Of a stretch of 64,000 nt of DNA, positions 9,467 to 21,131 are shown piece after piece. The first letter of the stretch is position 1. Every line of letters starts with the position of its first letter. A program made the position numbers and the translations under genes. Origin of the DNA: Rhodocyclales bacterium (GTDB taxonomy: Bacteria; Pseudomonadota; Gammaproteobacteria; Burkholderiales; Rhodocyclaceae); contig JACRPA010000010.1 in the NCBI GenBank assembly GCA_016214145.1, forward strand, positions 218,550-282,549, given 5' to 3'. The notes below the pieces were generated by a model that ran no database searches, was not told the DNA's origin, and saw only the letters and a program-made list of their open reading frames with translations.

Positions 9467-9909
9467 CTTCGGCGACCCCTCTCTGGAAGCCTAGGCAGGG
9501 CGCGGCCTGGCGCGATGTCCTGTCCGGAAGCGCTTGAAACGGAGTTTTAGTGAAGGCTGATTTTTTGGTTGCGCCGTAACTAAAAAAACGTTTCGGAATG
9601 GCTTGAGGGGTTGACTTATGCACAACAGCCTGTTTCAGCCTGGGAAAACGCCTGTTTTTCAGCGAGGTTTCATCCAAATTTTCATGGCATTGTTTTTTAA
9701 GGATTTTTTTAAGTTTAATTGTTGAGCAAAGTAAGGAAATGCCTTGTCTGAGGCGGGTTTAAGGCCGATTCGAATGGCTTTCCCACAAAGTTATCCACAG
9801 ATTTTGTGGACAAGAATATTGCGCTTTCATTGCAGTACCTTAGCGGTGATTTCAATACTTCGCGCGAAGATGTGAAACCAAGCCGAGTGCAGCACGAAAA
9901 TTTTTCATC
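9467..9909. other. AT-rich intergenic region with a DnaA-box cluster
   Basis: No gene is seen in these 443 bases. The spacer is conspicuously AT-rich, with T/A runs near 9690-9725. It contains TTATGCACA at 9616-9624, TTATCCACA at 9791-9799 and, inverted 5 bases later, TGTGGACAA at 9805-9813. A near match, TTTCCCACA, lies at 9779-9787. These fit the DnaA-box consensus TTATNCACA. An AT-rich stretch flanked by DnaA boxes is how a replication origin looks, and hemE lies beside the Caulobacter-type oriC. It could equally be a DnaA-titration or DnaA-regulated promoter site ahead of priA. The boxes are seen; origin function is inference. Confidence 0.5.
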
Positions 9910-12090
9910 ATGAGTTCGCCGATCGTACGCGTCGCGCTCGATGTGCCGTTGCCACGCGGCTTCGATTACCTTGCGCCGGATGCGACGGTTGATGATGTCG
10001 GCAGGCGAGCTTGTGTTCCTTTCGGGCGCGGCGAAAAGATCGGTGTCATCCTGGAAGTGCTGGCGGCAAGCGACTTGCCGCCGGAAAAACTCAAGCCGGT
10101 GCGCGCCATCCTGCGCGATGCGCCGCCCTTTCCGCCGGACTGGCTGGCGCTGGCCGATTTTTGCAGCCGCTACTATCTGCATCCCATCGGCGAAGTCGTC
10201 GCACTGGCCCTGCCGCCGGCCCTGCGCCGGCGCGATGCGCTGCCGCGCATGCCGGACAGGGAGATATTCCGCATCACGGAAGAAGGCCGTTGCGCGCTGC
10301 CTCAGCTGGCGCAGCGCAGCATTGCCGCACGCCTGCTCGCGGCGCTGGAACTGAATGGAGTAATGTCGCGTCGCGAGTTGCGTGCGGTTTCCGCCTCGGC
10401 CCTGAAGCAGTTGCCGGACTTGCTGGAGAAAGGCTGGCTGGCTGCCGCCGTCGAAGTGCCGAATCGAAAAGCGGCGGCTGGGCACGATTTGCTGGAGGAA
10501 CAGCGCGTGGCGGTGGGCAGCGTGGCGCAGGCATTCGGCCGCTTCGCGTCGTTTTTGCTGCATGGCGTCACCGGCAGCGGCAAGACGGAGGTGTATTTGC
10601 GCCTGGTCGAACAGGCGCTTGAACGCGGCGGCCAGGCATTGTTATTGGTACCGGAGATCGCCCTGACACCGCAACTCGAAGCGAGGGTGAGCAATCGCTT
10701 TCCCGGCGCACGGCTGGTGAGCCTGCACAGCAGCCTGGCCGATGGCGCCAGGGCGGCAGGATTTCTTCAGGCCATGAGCGGCGAGGCGGACATCGTGCTG
10801 GGCACGCGGCTGTCGGTGTTTACGCCGCTGCCGAGGCTGGCGCTGATTGTGGTGGACGAGGAGCACGATCCCTCCTTCAAGCAGCAGGAGGGCATGCGCT
10901 ACTCGGCGCGCGACGTGGCGGTGTGGCGGGCCAAGCAGCGCGGCGTTCCCATCGTGCTCGGTTCGGCCACGCCTTCGCTGGAAACCTGGGCCGCCGCGCA
11001 GTCCGGCCGCTATCGCCTGCTCGAATTGACCTCCCGGGCGGTGGCGGAGGCGATGCCTGAAGTGCGCTGCGTCGACATACGGCGCGAGAAGCTGCAGGAC
11101 GGCATGAGCGAGCACTTGCTGCGGGCGCTCACCACCCGGCTGGAGCGTGGTGAGCAGAGCCTGATTTTCCTCAACCGGCGCGGCTACGCCCCGGTGCTGG
11201 CCTGCCCGTCATGCGGCTGGGTCAGCCGCTGCACCGGCTGCGCGGCGAATATGGTGGTGCATCTGGCCGACCGTCGCCTGCGCTGCCATCACTGCGGGCG
11301 CGAGGAGCGCATCCCCGTCGCCTGCCCGACCTGCGGCAACCAGGACATCCATCCCTTCGGCCGCGGCACGCAGCGGCTGGAAGAGACGCTGGCTGTGCGC
11401 TTCCCGCAGGCGCGCATCGTGCGCGTCGACCGCGACAGCGCGAAACATCCGAAGCAATGGCATGCCCTGCTCGATGCGATCCACGCCGGCCGGGCGGACA
11501 TCCTGGTCGGCACGCAGATGCTGGCCAAGGGCCACGACTTTCCGCTGCTGACCCTGGTCGGCGTGCTGAACGCCGATGCGGCGCTCTTCGCCGCCGACTT
11601 CCGTGCGCCGGAGCGGCTGTTCTCGCAGCTGATGCAGGTGGGCGGGCGCAGCGGACGCGCCGCCCTGCCGGGCGAGGTGCTGATCCAGACGCAGTATCCG
11701 GACCATTCCCTCTACCGGGCGCTGGCCGCGCATGACTACGCCGCTTTCGCCGCGGCCCAGCTCGCCGAGCGCGAACGCGCCGGCTTTCCGCCCTACACGC
11801 ACCAGGCGATGCTGCGGGCGGAAGCGCCGGAACTCGCCCAGGCGCTGGCCTTTCTCAAGTCGGCCGGGGCGCTGGGCGGCGCGCTGTCCCAGGGAGAGGC
11901 ATCGCTCTACGATGCCGTGCCGATGCGGCTGCACCGCCTGGCGCATCTGGAACGCGCCCAGCTGCTGGCTGAATCGCGCAGCCGACCGGCGCTGCAGGCT
12001 TTTCTTGCGCAGTGGTTGGCGGCGATCCGCGAACTGAAAACGCCGAAGGCCCTGCGCTGGCACATCGACGTCGATCCGCTGGAGTTCTGA
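9910..12090 (+). CDS. priA: Primosomal replication restart helicase PriA
   Basis: A 726-residue protein of usual length. The N-terminal 3'-DNA-binding domain begins VRVALDVPLPRGFDYLAP. The helicase core has Walker A GVTGSGKTEVYL and Walker B VVDEEHDPSFK. The zinc-binding insertion supplies its cysteines in CPSC, CTGC, CHHC and CPTC, and the second RecA-like lobe includes GTQMLAKGHDFP. PriA recognises stalled forks and reloads the replisome. It lies directly downstream of the DnaA-box region and may be under its control. Confidence 0.96.
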   Translation: MSSPIVRVALDVPLPRGFDYLAPDATVDDVGRRACVPFGRGEKIGVILEVLAASDLPPEKLKPVRAILRDAPPFPPDWLALADFCSRYYLHPIGEVVALALPPALRRRDALPRMPDREIFRITEEGRCALPQLAQRSIAARLLAALELNGVMSRRELRAVSASALKQLPDLLEKGWLAAAVEVPNRKAAAGHDLLEEQRVAVGSVAQAFGRFASFLLHGVTGSGKTEVYLRLVEQALERGGQALLLVPEIALTPQLEARVSNRFPGARLVSLHSSLADGARAAGFLQAMSGEADIVLGTRLSVFTPLPRLALIVVDEEHDPSFKQQEGMRYSARDVAVWRAKQRGVPIVLGSATPSLETWAAAQSGRYRLLELTSRAVAEAMPEVRCVDIRREKLQDGMSEHLLRALTTRLERGEQSLIFLNRRGYAPVLACPSCGWVSRCTGCAANMVVHLADRRLRCHHCGREERIPVACPTCGNQDIHPFGRGTQRLEETLAVRFPQARIVRVDRDSAKHPKQWHALLDAIHAGRADILVGTQMLAKGHDFPLLTLVGVLNADAALFAADFRAPERLFSQLMQVGGRSGRAALPGEVLIQTQYPDHSLYRALAAHDYAAFAAAQLAERERAGFPPYTHQAMLRAEAPELAQALAFLKSAGALGGALSQGEASLYDAVPMRLHRLAHLERAQLLAESRSRPALQAFLAQWLAAIRELKTPKALRWHIDVDPLEF

Positions 12091-12151
12091 TTCCGCCGCC
12101 GGGCCGCCCGCACGAAGCCTCCCCTGCGGGGGACAAGGCGGGGACGGCCAA

Positions 12152-13348
12152 CTATTTGCGGCGTCCTTCGAGAACGAACCACGCATAGGCCATAGCCTGC
12201 ATGGCGAACATCGCACCGAAGGCGATGCGGTAGGAAGCAACGGGATCGAGGCCCACCGCGCCGAGCGCATCGACCAGCACGCCGATGCCCCATTGCAGGC
12301 CGAAGGCGCCGACGAAGGCGAGCAGGTTGAGCGCCGTGGTCACGCGCCCGGACAGGGCGGGCGGAAAGTGGGCGGCGAGCACCGAGTAGCCGAGCGAGCT
12401 GGTGCTGACGAAGAGGCCGAATGCCGCCCACAGCGGCAGCGTGAATGCGGCGCCGAGAATAATGGCCAGTTCGCAGACGAGCGCCAGCGCGGTGCCGCCG
12501 GAGAGCAGCATCACCGGCCGGATGCCGGCGCGCGACAGGCGCGTGGCCAGCGCGGCGATGCCCAGGTTGCAGGCGAGCATGGCGATGCCCATGGCGAACA
12601 GGTGTTCCGCGGCCAGGCTGCGCGAGGCGCCGCTGACCGTCATCAGCCAGGGCACGGCCCACAGGCCTTGCAGCGCCATGAATCCCCCGGCGAACAATCC
12701 CGCCTGCGGCGCGAAGCGCCAGAACACGCGGCTGCGGAAAACCTCGGCCACGCCGCGCCACTGCTCGGCGAGCGTGTGGTGCGCGGCTTCTGCGCGGTGC
12801 TCCGGCACGACGAAGAAAATCGCCGCGGCGACCAGCCCCGCCAGGAGCGTCAGCGCGATGAAGGCGCCGCGCCAGCCGATGAGGGGCAGCGCGGCTTCCA
12901 GCGGCAGGCTGGCGGTGAGCGCGCCCAGCCCGCCCGAGGCCATGATGGCGCCGGTGAGCGAGGCCTGTCGATCCGACGGGAAGGATTGCGTGAAGCTCTT
13001 GAAGCCCGCCATGAGGCAGGCGGAGACGCCCAGCCCGATCAGCCCGCGTGCCACGGCGAGCTCGGCGAGCGTGTGCCCGTAGGCGAACAATGCCGCGCCG
13101 AGCGCGGTGAACAGCAGCAGCGCGGCCTCGACCCGCCGCGCGCCGTAGCGGTCGAGCAGGATGCCGAGCGGGATCTGGAAGGCGCCGAAGGCCAGCAGGT
13201 AGGTGCTGGTGAGCAGGCCGAGATCGGCGGCGGAAAGCGACAGCTCGCGCGTCAGCTCCGGCGCGATGACGGCATTCACCGTGCGCAGCAGGTAGGAGAG
13301 ATAGTAGCCCGCCGCGAAAGGCAGGAAGACGCGCAGCCAGGGGTTCAT
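12152..13348 (-). CDS. MFS transporter
   Basis: A 398-residue protein with about twelve hydrophobic segments. An MFS loop 2-3 motif is visible as GILLDRYGARRVEA near residues 61-74. The substrate cannot be read from sequence. It is the last gene of a minus-strand operon after carbonic anhydrase and the MOSC protein: the MOSC stop lies one base before this ATG, so the genes are tightly coupled. It converges on priA with a 61-base gap. Confidence 0.85.
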   Translation of the reverse strand: MNPWLRVFLPFAAGYYLSYLLRTVNAVIAPELTRELSLSAADLGLLTSTYLLAFGAFQIPLGILLDRYGARRVEAALLLFTALGAALFAYGHTLAELAVARGLIGLGVSACLMAGFKSFTQSFPSDRQASLTGAIMASGGLGALTASLPLEAALPLIGWRGAFIALTLLAGLVAAAIFFVVPEHRAEAAHHTLAEQWRGVAEVFRSRVFWRFAPQAGLFAGGFMALQGLWAVPWLMTVSGASRSLAAEHLFAMGIAMLACNLGIAALATRLSRAGIRPVMLLSGGTALALVCELAIILGAAFTLPLWAAFGLFVSTSSLGYSVLAAHFPPALSGRVTTALNLLAFVGAFGLQWGIGVLVDALGAVGLDPVASYRIAFGAMFAMQAMAYAWFVLEGRRK

Positions 13349-13349
13349 T

Positions 13350-14000
13350 TCAGCCGTTCGCGCGGAGCCATTCGAGGCGCCCGCGCAATTTTTCCGCCCA
13401 GCTTTCGGACAGGCCGGGTGTTTGCGCGAGGCGGGAGAGTTCTTCCGCGGCAGGCCGGTGGCTGCGCGTAATCTGCCACAGGCGGCGCAATGTCACCGGC
13501 TCGGCGTGGCGCTCGACGAGTTCGAAGGCGTCGCCCGCCGCGATGCGGCCGGCTTCGATCACTCGGCAGTACCAACCGGTGATGCCGCGCTCGGCGACGA
13601 ACTGCAGCGCATCCCCCAGTCCGTAGCGGTGGTTGATCTTCCAGCAGGGGCTGCGCGGCTGGGTCACCTGCACGCGGGCCGCGCCGATGCGGAAAACGTC
13701 GCCGACGCAGACCGTCTCCTCGGTCCAGCCGGTGGTCGACACGTTCTCGCCGATGCTGCCGGGAACGAAGCGTGCCGCGCTGTCCGGCCAGGCGGCGGCG
13801 AGCACCGCGTAGTGCTCGGCGGGATAGTGGTGCAGCGCCTTGTCCGGCCCGCCGTGCACGCGGCGGTCGGCCTGCGCATCGCCTTCAAGCCCGAGGGGGC
13901 CGAGCAGCACGGGCCCGGCCATAGCTTCCTTGACGATGCCGGAAGGATGCCCTTCCGGCGGCAGGGGGCGCACGCTGCCGGCGAAGACGGCAGCGATCAT
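13350..14000 (-). CDS. MOSC domain protein (YiiM-like)
   Basis: A 216-residue protein with a MOSC domain (about residues 20-160). The conserved reactive Cys is in RSPCWKINHRYG, preceded by GSIGENVSTTGW and VHGGPDKALHHYP. The C-terminal alpha-helical extension matches the YiiM-like group. Such proteins are molybdenum-cofactor dependent and reduce N-hydroxylated bases such as 6-N-hydroxylaminopurine; that activity is inferred here. Its ATG overlaps the stop of the carbonic anhydrase gene (ATGA). Confidence 0.85.
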   Translation of the reverse strand: MIAAVFAGSVRPLPPEGHPSGIVKEAMAGPVLLGPLGLEGDAQADRRVHGGPDKALHHYPAEHYAVLAAAWPDSAARFVPGSIGENVSTTGWTEETVCVGDVFRIGAARVQVTQPRSPCWKINHRYGLGDALQFVAERGITGWYCRVIEAGRIAAGDAFELVERHAEPVTLRRLWQITRSHRPAAEELSRLAQTPGLSESWAEKLRGRLEWLRANG

Positions 14001-14641
14001 GCGGCGGCAAGCCGGGCCAGTGCGCCGGCCTGCGTGGCGTCAACGGCGTCGAGGGCGTCGATCGAGATGCCCAGGTCGCGCAGCTGTCCGTTGCTCAGGC
14101 CGTAGATCCAGCCGTGCACCGCGACGGACTGGCCGCGCTGCCAGGCGTCGCGCAGGATGGTGGTGCGGGCGACGTTGACCACCTGTTCGATGACATTGAG
14201 CTCGCACAGGCGGTCGGCCGCCGCTTCGTCGTCCAGCGGCGCCAGCAGGCCGGCGTGCTTGTCGCGCACGTCCTGGATGTGGCGCAGCCAGTTGTCGATG
14301 AGGCCGAGGCGCTCGCCGGTGAGCGCCGCGCGCACGCCGCCGCAGCCGTAGTGGCCGCAGACGATGATGTGCCTGACCTTCAGCACGTCGACGGCGAACT
14401 GCATGACGGAGAGGCAGTTGAGGTCGGTGTGCACCACCACGTTGGCGACGTTTCGATGCACGAAGACCTCGCCCGGCTGCAGGCCGGTGATCTGGTTGGC
14501 CGGCACGCGGCTGTCCGAGCAGCCGATCCACAGGTATTCCGGATTCTGCAGGTGGGCCAGCCTGTCGAAGAATGCCGGCTCCTGGGCCAGCATTCTTTCG
14601 GCCCAGCTGCGGTTGTTCTCGAAGAGGTGCTTGAGTGTCAT
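13997..14641 (-). CDS. can: Beta-class carbonic anhydrase
   Basis: A 214-residue enzyme with all beta-class zinc and active-site motifs: CSDSRVPANQI (Cys ligand plus the Asp-Arg pair), HRNVANVV, and HYGCGGVRAAL (His and Cys ligands). It interconverts CO2 and bicarbonate in the cytoplasm. The start MTLKHLFENNRSW is typical of the group. It is the first gene of a three-gene operon with MOSC and MFS genes, and is divergent from the DUF1840 gene across a 39-base gap that must hold both promoters. Confidence 0.95.
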   Translation of the reverse strand: MTLKHLFENNRSWAERMLAQEPAFFDRLAHLQNPEYLWIGCSDSRVPANQITGLQPGEVFVHRNVANVVVHTDLNCLSVMQFAVDVLKVRHIIVCGHYGCGGVRAALTGERLGLIDNWLRHIQDVRDKHAGLLAPLDDEAAADRLCELNVIEQVVNVARTTILRDAWQRGQSVAVHGWIYGLSNGQLRDLGISIDALDAVDATQAGALARLAAA

Positions 14642-14680
14642 GGGTGATGATTCTATCAGCGCCCCGTATAATCCTCATCC

Positions 14681-15010
14681 ATGCTGATCGTCTTCAAATC
14701 CAAGGCGGCCGGCGACGTCATGATGTTCGGCGACGTCGCCATGACCCTGATGGAAATCATGGGCAAGGCGGCCACCGAAAAGGGCATCGTCACCGTCGAG
14801 CAGCTGCCCGAGGCCATCGCGCACCTGAAGGCCGCCGTGGCGCAGGACAAGGCAGAGAAACCGGTCGTCGACCACGACGAGCGCCTCTTCGAGAAGACGC
14901 CAGAGGGCGGCCAGCGCGAGCATGTCAGCCTGGCGCGCCGTGCCGTGCCGCTGATCGAACTGCTGGAATATTCCCTGAAGGAAGCAGTGCCGGTGACCTG
15001 GGGCGTCTGA
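14681..15010 (+). CDS. DUF1840 family protein
   Basis: A 109-residue soluble protein opening MLIVFKSKAAGDVMMFGDVA and ending in a conserved helical region, LIELLEYSLKEAVPVTWGV. This is the DUF1840 family, common in betaproteobacteria and without an assigned function. It is transcribed divergently from the carbonic anhydrase gene. A GC-rich hairpin follows its stop. Confidence 0.85.
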   Translation: MLIVFKSKAAGDVMMFGDVAMTLMEIMGKAATEKGIVTVEQLPEAIAHLKAAVAQDKAEKPVVDHDERLFEKTPEGGQREHVSLARRAVPLIELLEYSLKEAVPVTWGV

Positions 15011-15029
15011 GAGGATAGCCCTTCCCCCG

Positions 15030-15050
15030 CCCCTTCCCCGCGGGAAGGGG
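15030..15050. terminator. GC-rich hairpin after the DUF1840 gene
   Basis: Nine-base arms CCCCTTCCC (15030-15038) and GGGAAGGGG (15042-15050) pair perfectly around three bases, 20 bases after the DUF1840 stop. There is no clear U-tract, so termination here would be weak or factor-assisted. Confidence 0.45.
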
Positions 15051-15132
15051 TGACGCCGGTTCAGTCGCTGCGCGACTTCCGCGTCGTTGGCGTCAGTCCT
15101 CCTCGGGGCGGCCCGGCGGAGGCCTGGGAGCG

Positions 15133-15486
15133 CTATTCGTGGATGACCAGACTGGAGCGGCCGATTTCCACGAAATGGTGCGATTCGAAGGCTGCAACGA
15201 TGGCCTGAAGGTTTGCGCGCATCAGCTGCTCAAGATCCGCATTGGCGATATTTCCGGTCGTGACCAGAAGCAACCTGTCCGGTTCTCGTGAAACCAGAAA
15301 GGACTGGACGAAATCGGCGTCTTTGGTGATGACGACTCGTTGTTCTCTCACGGCCAGGGCGGTCAGATCCCCGTCCGCCGTGCGATTGCCAAGCGGGAGG
15401 TCAAGCGTATGCCGGGCATCGTGCCCGGCTTCCTCCAGCCATGTGGCGAGACGCCGTGGAAGCTGGGCGTCGACCAGGAACTTCAT
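15133..15486 (-). CDS. DUF5615 PIN-like toxin
   Basis: A 117-residue protein beginning MKFLVDAQLPRRLATWL, with further PIN-fold acidic positions in ADGDLTALA and ITKDADF. This is the DUF5615 (Mut7-C/PIN-like) family, the predicted RNase partner of DUF433 antitoxins. Its start overlaps the DUF433 stop by four bases, the usual antitoxin-then-toxin order. Catalytic activity is inferred from family. Confidence 0.85.
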   Translation of the reverse strand: MKFLVDAQLPRRLATWLEEAGHDARHTLDLPLGNRTADGDLTALAVREQRVVITKDADFVQSFLVSREPDRLLLVTTGNIANADLEQLMRANLQAIVAAFESHHFVEIGRSSLVIHE

Positions 15487-15707
15487 GCCGCAAGCGAATC
15501 GATTCGCTTGACATGGGATAGCCGTGCGGCAAACGCAAGCGCTGCCAGGATGTCCTCGCGCTCAAGGTCTTCGTAATCGGCGAGGATGTCCTCGATGCTC
15601 ATGCCGCTCGCCAGCCACTCAAGAACATTCTCGACCGGATAACGCAAGCCGCGAATGCAGGGTTTGCCATGGCAAATGGCGGGGTCGATGGTGATGCGAT
15701 CGGTCAT
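15483..15707 (-). CDS. DUF433 antitoxin
   Basis: A 74-residue protein from ATG 15707, preceded by GGAG eight bases upstream. It has the DUF433 pattern: ITIDPAICHGKPCIRGLRYPV, the V-x-N-V-L-E-W-L helix and GMSIEDILADYEDLE. It is a winged-helix DNA-binding antitoxin expected to neutralise the adjacent DUF5615 protein and repress the pair. A longer upstream frame exists but lacks family similarity and a binding site. Confidence 0.88.
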   Translation of the reverse strand: MTDRITIDPAICHGKPCIRGLRYPVENVLEWLASGMSIEDILADYEDLEREDILAALAFAARLSHVKRIDSLAA

Positions 15708-15793
15708 CGTTTTCTCCAGGCATCGATGCTGCAACCATGATACGCGCATCCGGCACAGCGGAAAACCGTGCAAGGGCGAGGCGGGAGAATAGA

Positions 15794-19462
<3,669 letters not shown>

Positions 19463-19473
19463 GGCGGATCCGA

Positions 19474-19514
19474 AAAAATAAAAAAACCCGTTCGGCTCAG
19501 GGGCGAACGGGTTT
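19474..19514 (-). terminator. Intrinsic terminator in the metH leader
   Basis: Read on the minus strand, AAACCCGTTCG and CGAACGGGTTT (19504-19514 and 19484-19494) form a perfect 11-bp stem with a nine-base loop, followed by a long T-rich run down to about 19474. It ends only about a dozen bases before the metH start, which suits an attenuator better than the terminator of the upstream lipoprotein gene. Either use is possible. Confidence 0.85.
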
Positions 19515-19574
19515 GCGCTCGCTTTAGCGGGATTTTTAACGCGCCCCGCAAGCTGACATCAAATCGGCGCGAGG
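19515..19574 (-). promoter_or_regulatory. SAM-II-type riboswitch candidate upstream of metH
   Basis: On the minus strand the element has the SAM-II layout. P1 pairs CGCGC (19567-19571) with GCGCG (19540-19544). A loop opens with GAUUUGA, and an A/U-rich linker UUAAAAAU follows P1. A pseudoknot P2 pairs GCUUGCGGG (19545-19553) with CCCGC (19527-19531) and GAGC (19517-19520) across a bulged UAAAGC. The order CGCGC-y-GAUUU...GCGCGU-A-rich...GCUAAA matches my recollection of alphaproteobacterial SAM-II. The terminator follows directly. The pairing is seen; SAM binding is inference. Confidence 0.68.
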
Positions 19575-19607
19575 CGAACCTTACGCCGATCGTGCGGAGC
19601 TGTCAAT

Positions 19608-20114
19608 TTAGGGAAAGCTGGGGCCGCTGGCCTTGTAAATGACGCTGCGATCCGTGCGCAGCAGGCTCCCGTCCTTGCCGAAATAGGCATTGAAGTAGCT
19701 GAGCATTTCGGTGGTGTCGTCGTAGCGCCAGGACCAGACTTCCTCGTCGGGCTTGAGCGCGAAGCGCACCTTTTCCTCCGGTCCGCCGAGCAGGCGGCGA
19801 ACCTGGTCCTGCGTCAGGCCGGCAACGACGCGGCGGAAGGAGTCCTCGCCGAATGCCTGCCGGATCTCGCGCACCCTGCCGTCCGGCCCGACGGCGATCA
19901 TGTGGCAGTAGGTGCCGTTGGGTTGCCCCGAGAATTCGAGCAGCCGGCCGCCGTCGGGCTCCGTCCAGGTCATGCCGGGCGTGCCCAGCCTGGCCCGCAC
20001 TTCCGCTTCGGTGGTGATGCCGGGCGCAAAGCCGTTCACGCCGAGATGGGTGCAGCCGGCGCACAGCAACACGATTGCTGCCATGGCGCCCGGATTTAAG
20101 CGTGGCTTGTGCAT
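19608..20114 (-). CDS. Outer-membrane-type lipoprotein, SmpA/OmlA-like
   Basis: A 168-residue protein with a lipoprotein signal peptide: a positively charged start, a hydrophobic run and the lipobox LCAGC with the acylated Cys at about residue 21. The mature part has two small repeats resembling the SmpA/BamE fold (TEAEVRARLGTPGMTW and TQDQVRRLLGGPEEKV). It may be an envelope quality or assembly lipoprotein, but it is not clearly BamE itself. It lies upstream of and co-directional with metH, and is divergent from the rhodanese gene. Confidence 0.75.
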   Translation of the reverse strand: MHKPRLNPGAMAAIVLLCAGCTHLGVNGFAPGITTEAEVRARLGTPGMTWTEPDGGRLLEFSGQPNGTYCHMIAVGPDGRVREIRQAFGEDSFRRVVAGLTQDQVRRLLGGPEEKVRFALKPDEEVWSWRYDDTTEMLSYFNAYFGKDGSLLRTDRSVIYKASGPSFP

Positions 20115-20214
20115 TGAAAATATCCTTAAAAAACCAGTTTAATCCCGCGTTCCCGGCAAGTTCAAGCCCCTGGAAAGCCTCTGCTATACTCGAAGCGCTC
20201 CCAGGAGAATCGCC

Positions 20215-20601
20215 ATGAAACACCTCGATCCGAAAGCCGCCTACCAATTCCTCCATGACAATCCGACGGCACTCTTCGTCGACTGCCGCAGCGAAATGGA
20301 GTTCCTCTTCGTCGGCCATCCGGTCGGCGCCATGATGATTCCCTGGAACGACGGCCCGGACTGGGAGATCAACCCGCATTTCGTCGCCCATGTGAAGAAG
20401 GCGGCCAGCGTCGACCGTCCCATCGTGCTGATCTGCCGCAGCGGCAACCGCTCCGTCTCCGCCGGGCATGCGCTGGAGGAGGCCGGCTTCACGCAGGTGC
20501 ACAACGTGCTGCACGGCTTCGAGGGCGAGCTGGACGATCATCACCGGCGCGGCACCAAGGCCGGCTGGCGTTTCGACGGCCTGCCCTGGGAGCAGTGCTG
20601 A
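20215..20601 (+). CDS. Single-domain rhodanese
   Basis: A 128-residue cytoplasmic protein covering one rhodanese domain. The active-site loop is LICRSGNRSVSAG, with the persulfide-forming Cys in ICRSGNR. The N-terminal FVDCRSEMEF is the CH2A-like motif. It probably handles sulfane sulfur. A good ribosome binding site (CCAGGAG) precedes ATG 20215, and TATACT near 20189 makes a plausible -10 box. The thioredoxin-like gene starts inside its last codons. Confidence 0.88.
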   Translation: MKHLDPKAAYQFLHDNPTALFVDCRSEMEFLFVGHPVGAMMIPWNDGPDWEINPHFVAHVKKAASVDRPIVLICRSGNRSVSAGHALEEAGFTQVHNVLHGFEGELDDHHRRGTKAGWRFDGLPWEQC

Positions 20602-21131
20602 GCGCACTTGAACCGGCGCCGCCGCGACGGCGGCGCTTCGGGTTGCCTTGGGAAGTCTGGATCTTTCTGATCGCCTTCCTCGCCCTCCAGTTCTGGCAGT
20701 CGCGCGAGTTGCAGGGCGGCGCGATGCCGCCGCTCGCCGGCCCGCTGGCCGATGGCCGGCGAACCAGCCTCGAAGCGGTCGTGCGCGATGCCGGCGGCCG
20801 GCCCGTGCTGTTGTACGTCTGGTCGAGCTGGTGCCCGATCTGCAGCGCCGAGGAAGGCACCATCGCCGCGCTGGCCGAGGACTGGCCGGTGCTGACGCTG
20901 GCGATGCAGTCCGGCGATCCCGACACCGTGGCGAAATTCATGCGCGAACGCGGCCTCGCCTATCCGGCGCTGGTGGATACGCAGGGCGAGCTCGCCTGGC
21001 GCCTGGGCGTGCGCGCCACGCCGGCCTGGTTCGTGGTCGACCGCAGCGGCACGATCCGCTTTTCCGGCATGGGCTACACGACCGGCTGGGGCTTGCGTGC
21101 GCGCCTGTGGTGGGTGCAAGCCTGGTCATGA
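20595..21131 (+). CDS. Membrane-anchored TlpA/ScsD-like thioredoxin-fold protein
   Basis: A 178-residue protein starting at GTG 20595, overlapping the rhodanese by seven bases. One N-terminal membrane helix (about residues 19-36) anchors a periplasmic thioredoxin fold with active-site WSSWCPICSAEE and the cis-Pro loop GVRATPAWFVV. CPIC suggests a thiol-disulfide exchange role similar to ScsD or TlpA. Coupling to the rhodanese and an MFS exporter suggests a small sulfur or thiol stress operon, which is inference. Confidence 0.83.
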   Translation: MLSALEPAPPRRRRFGLPWEVWIFLIAFLALQFWQSRELQGGAMPPLAGPLADGRRTSLEAVVRDAGGRPVLLYVWSSWCPICSAEEGTIAALAEDWPVLTLAMQSGDPDTVAKFMRERGLAYPALVDTQGELAWRLGVRATPAWFVVDRSGTIRFSGMGYTTGWGLRARLWWVQAWS

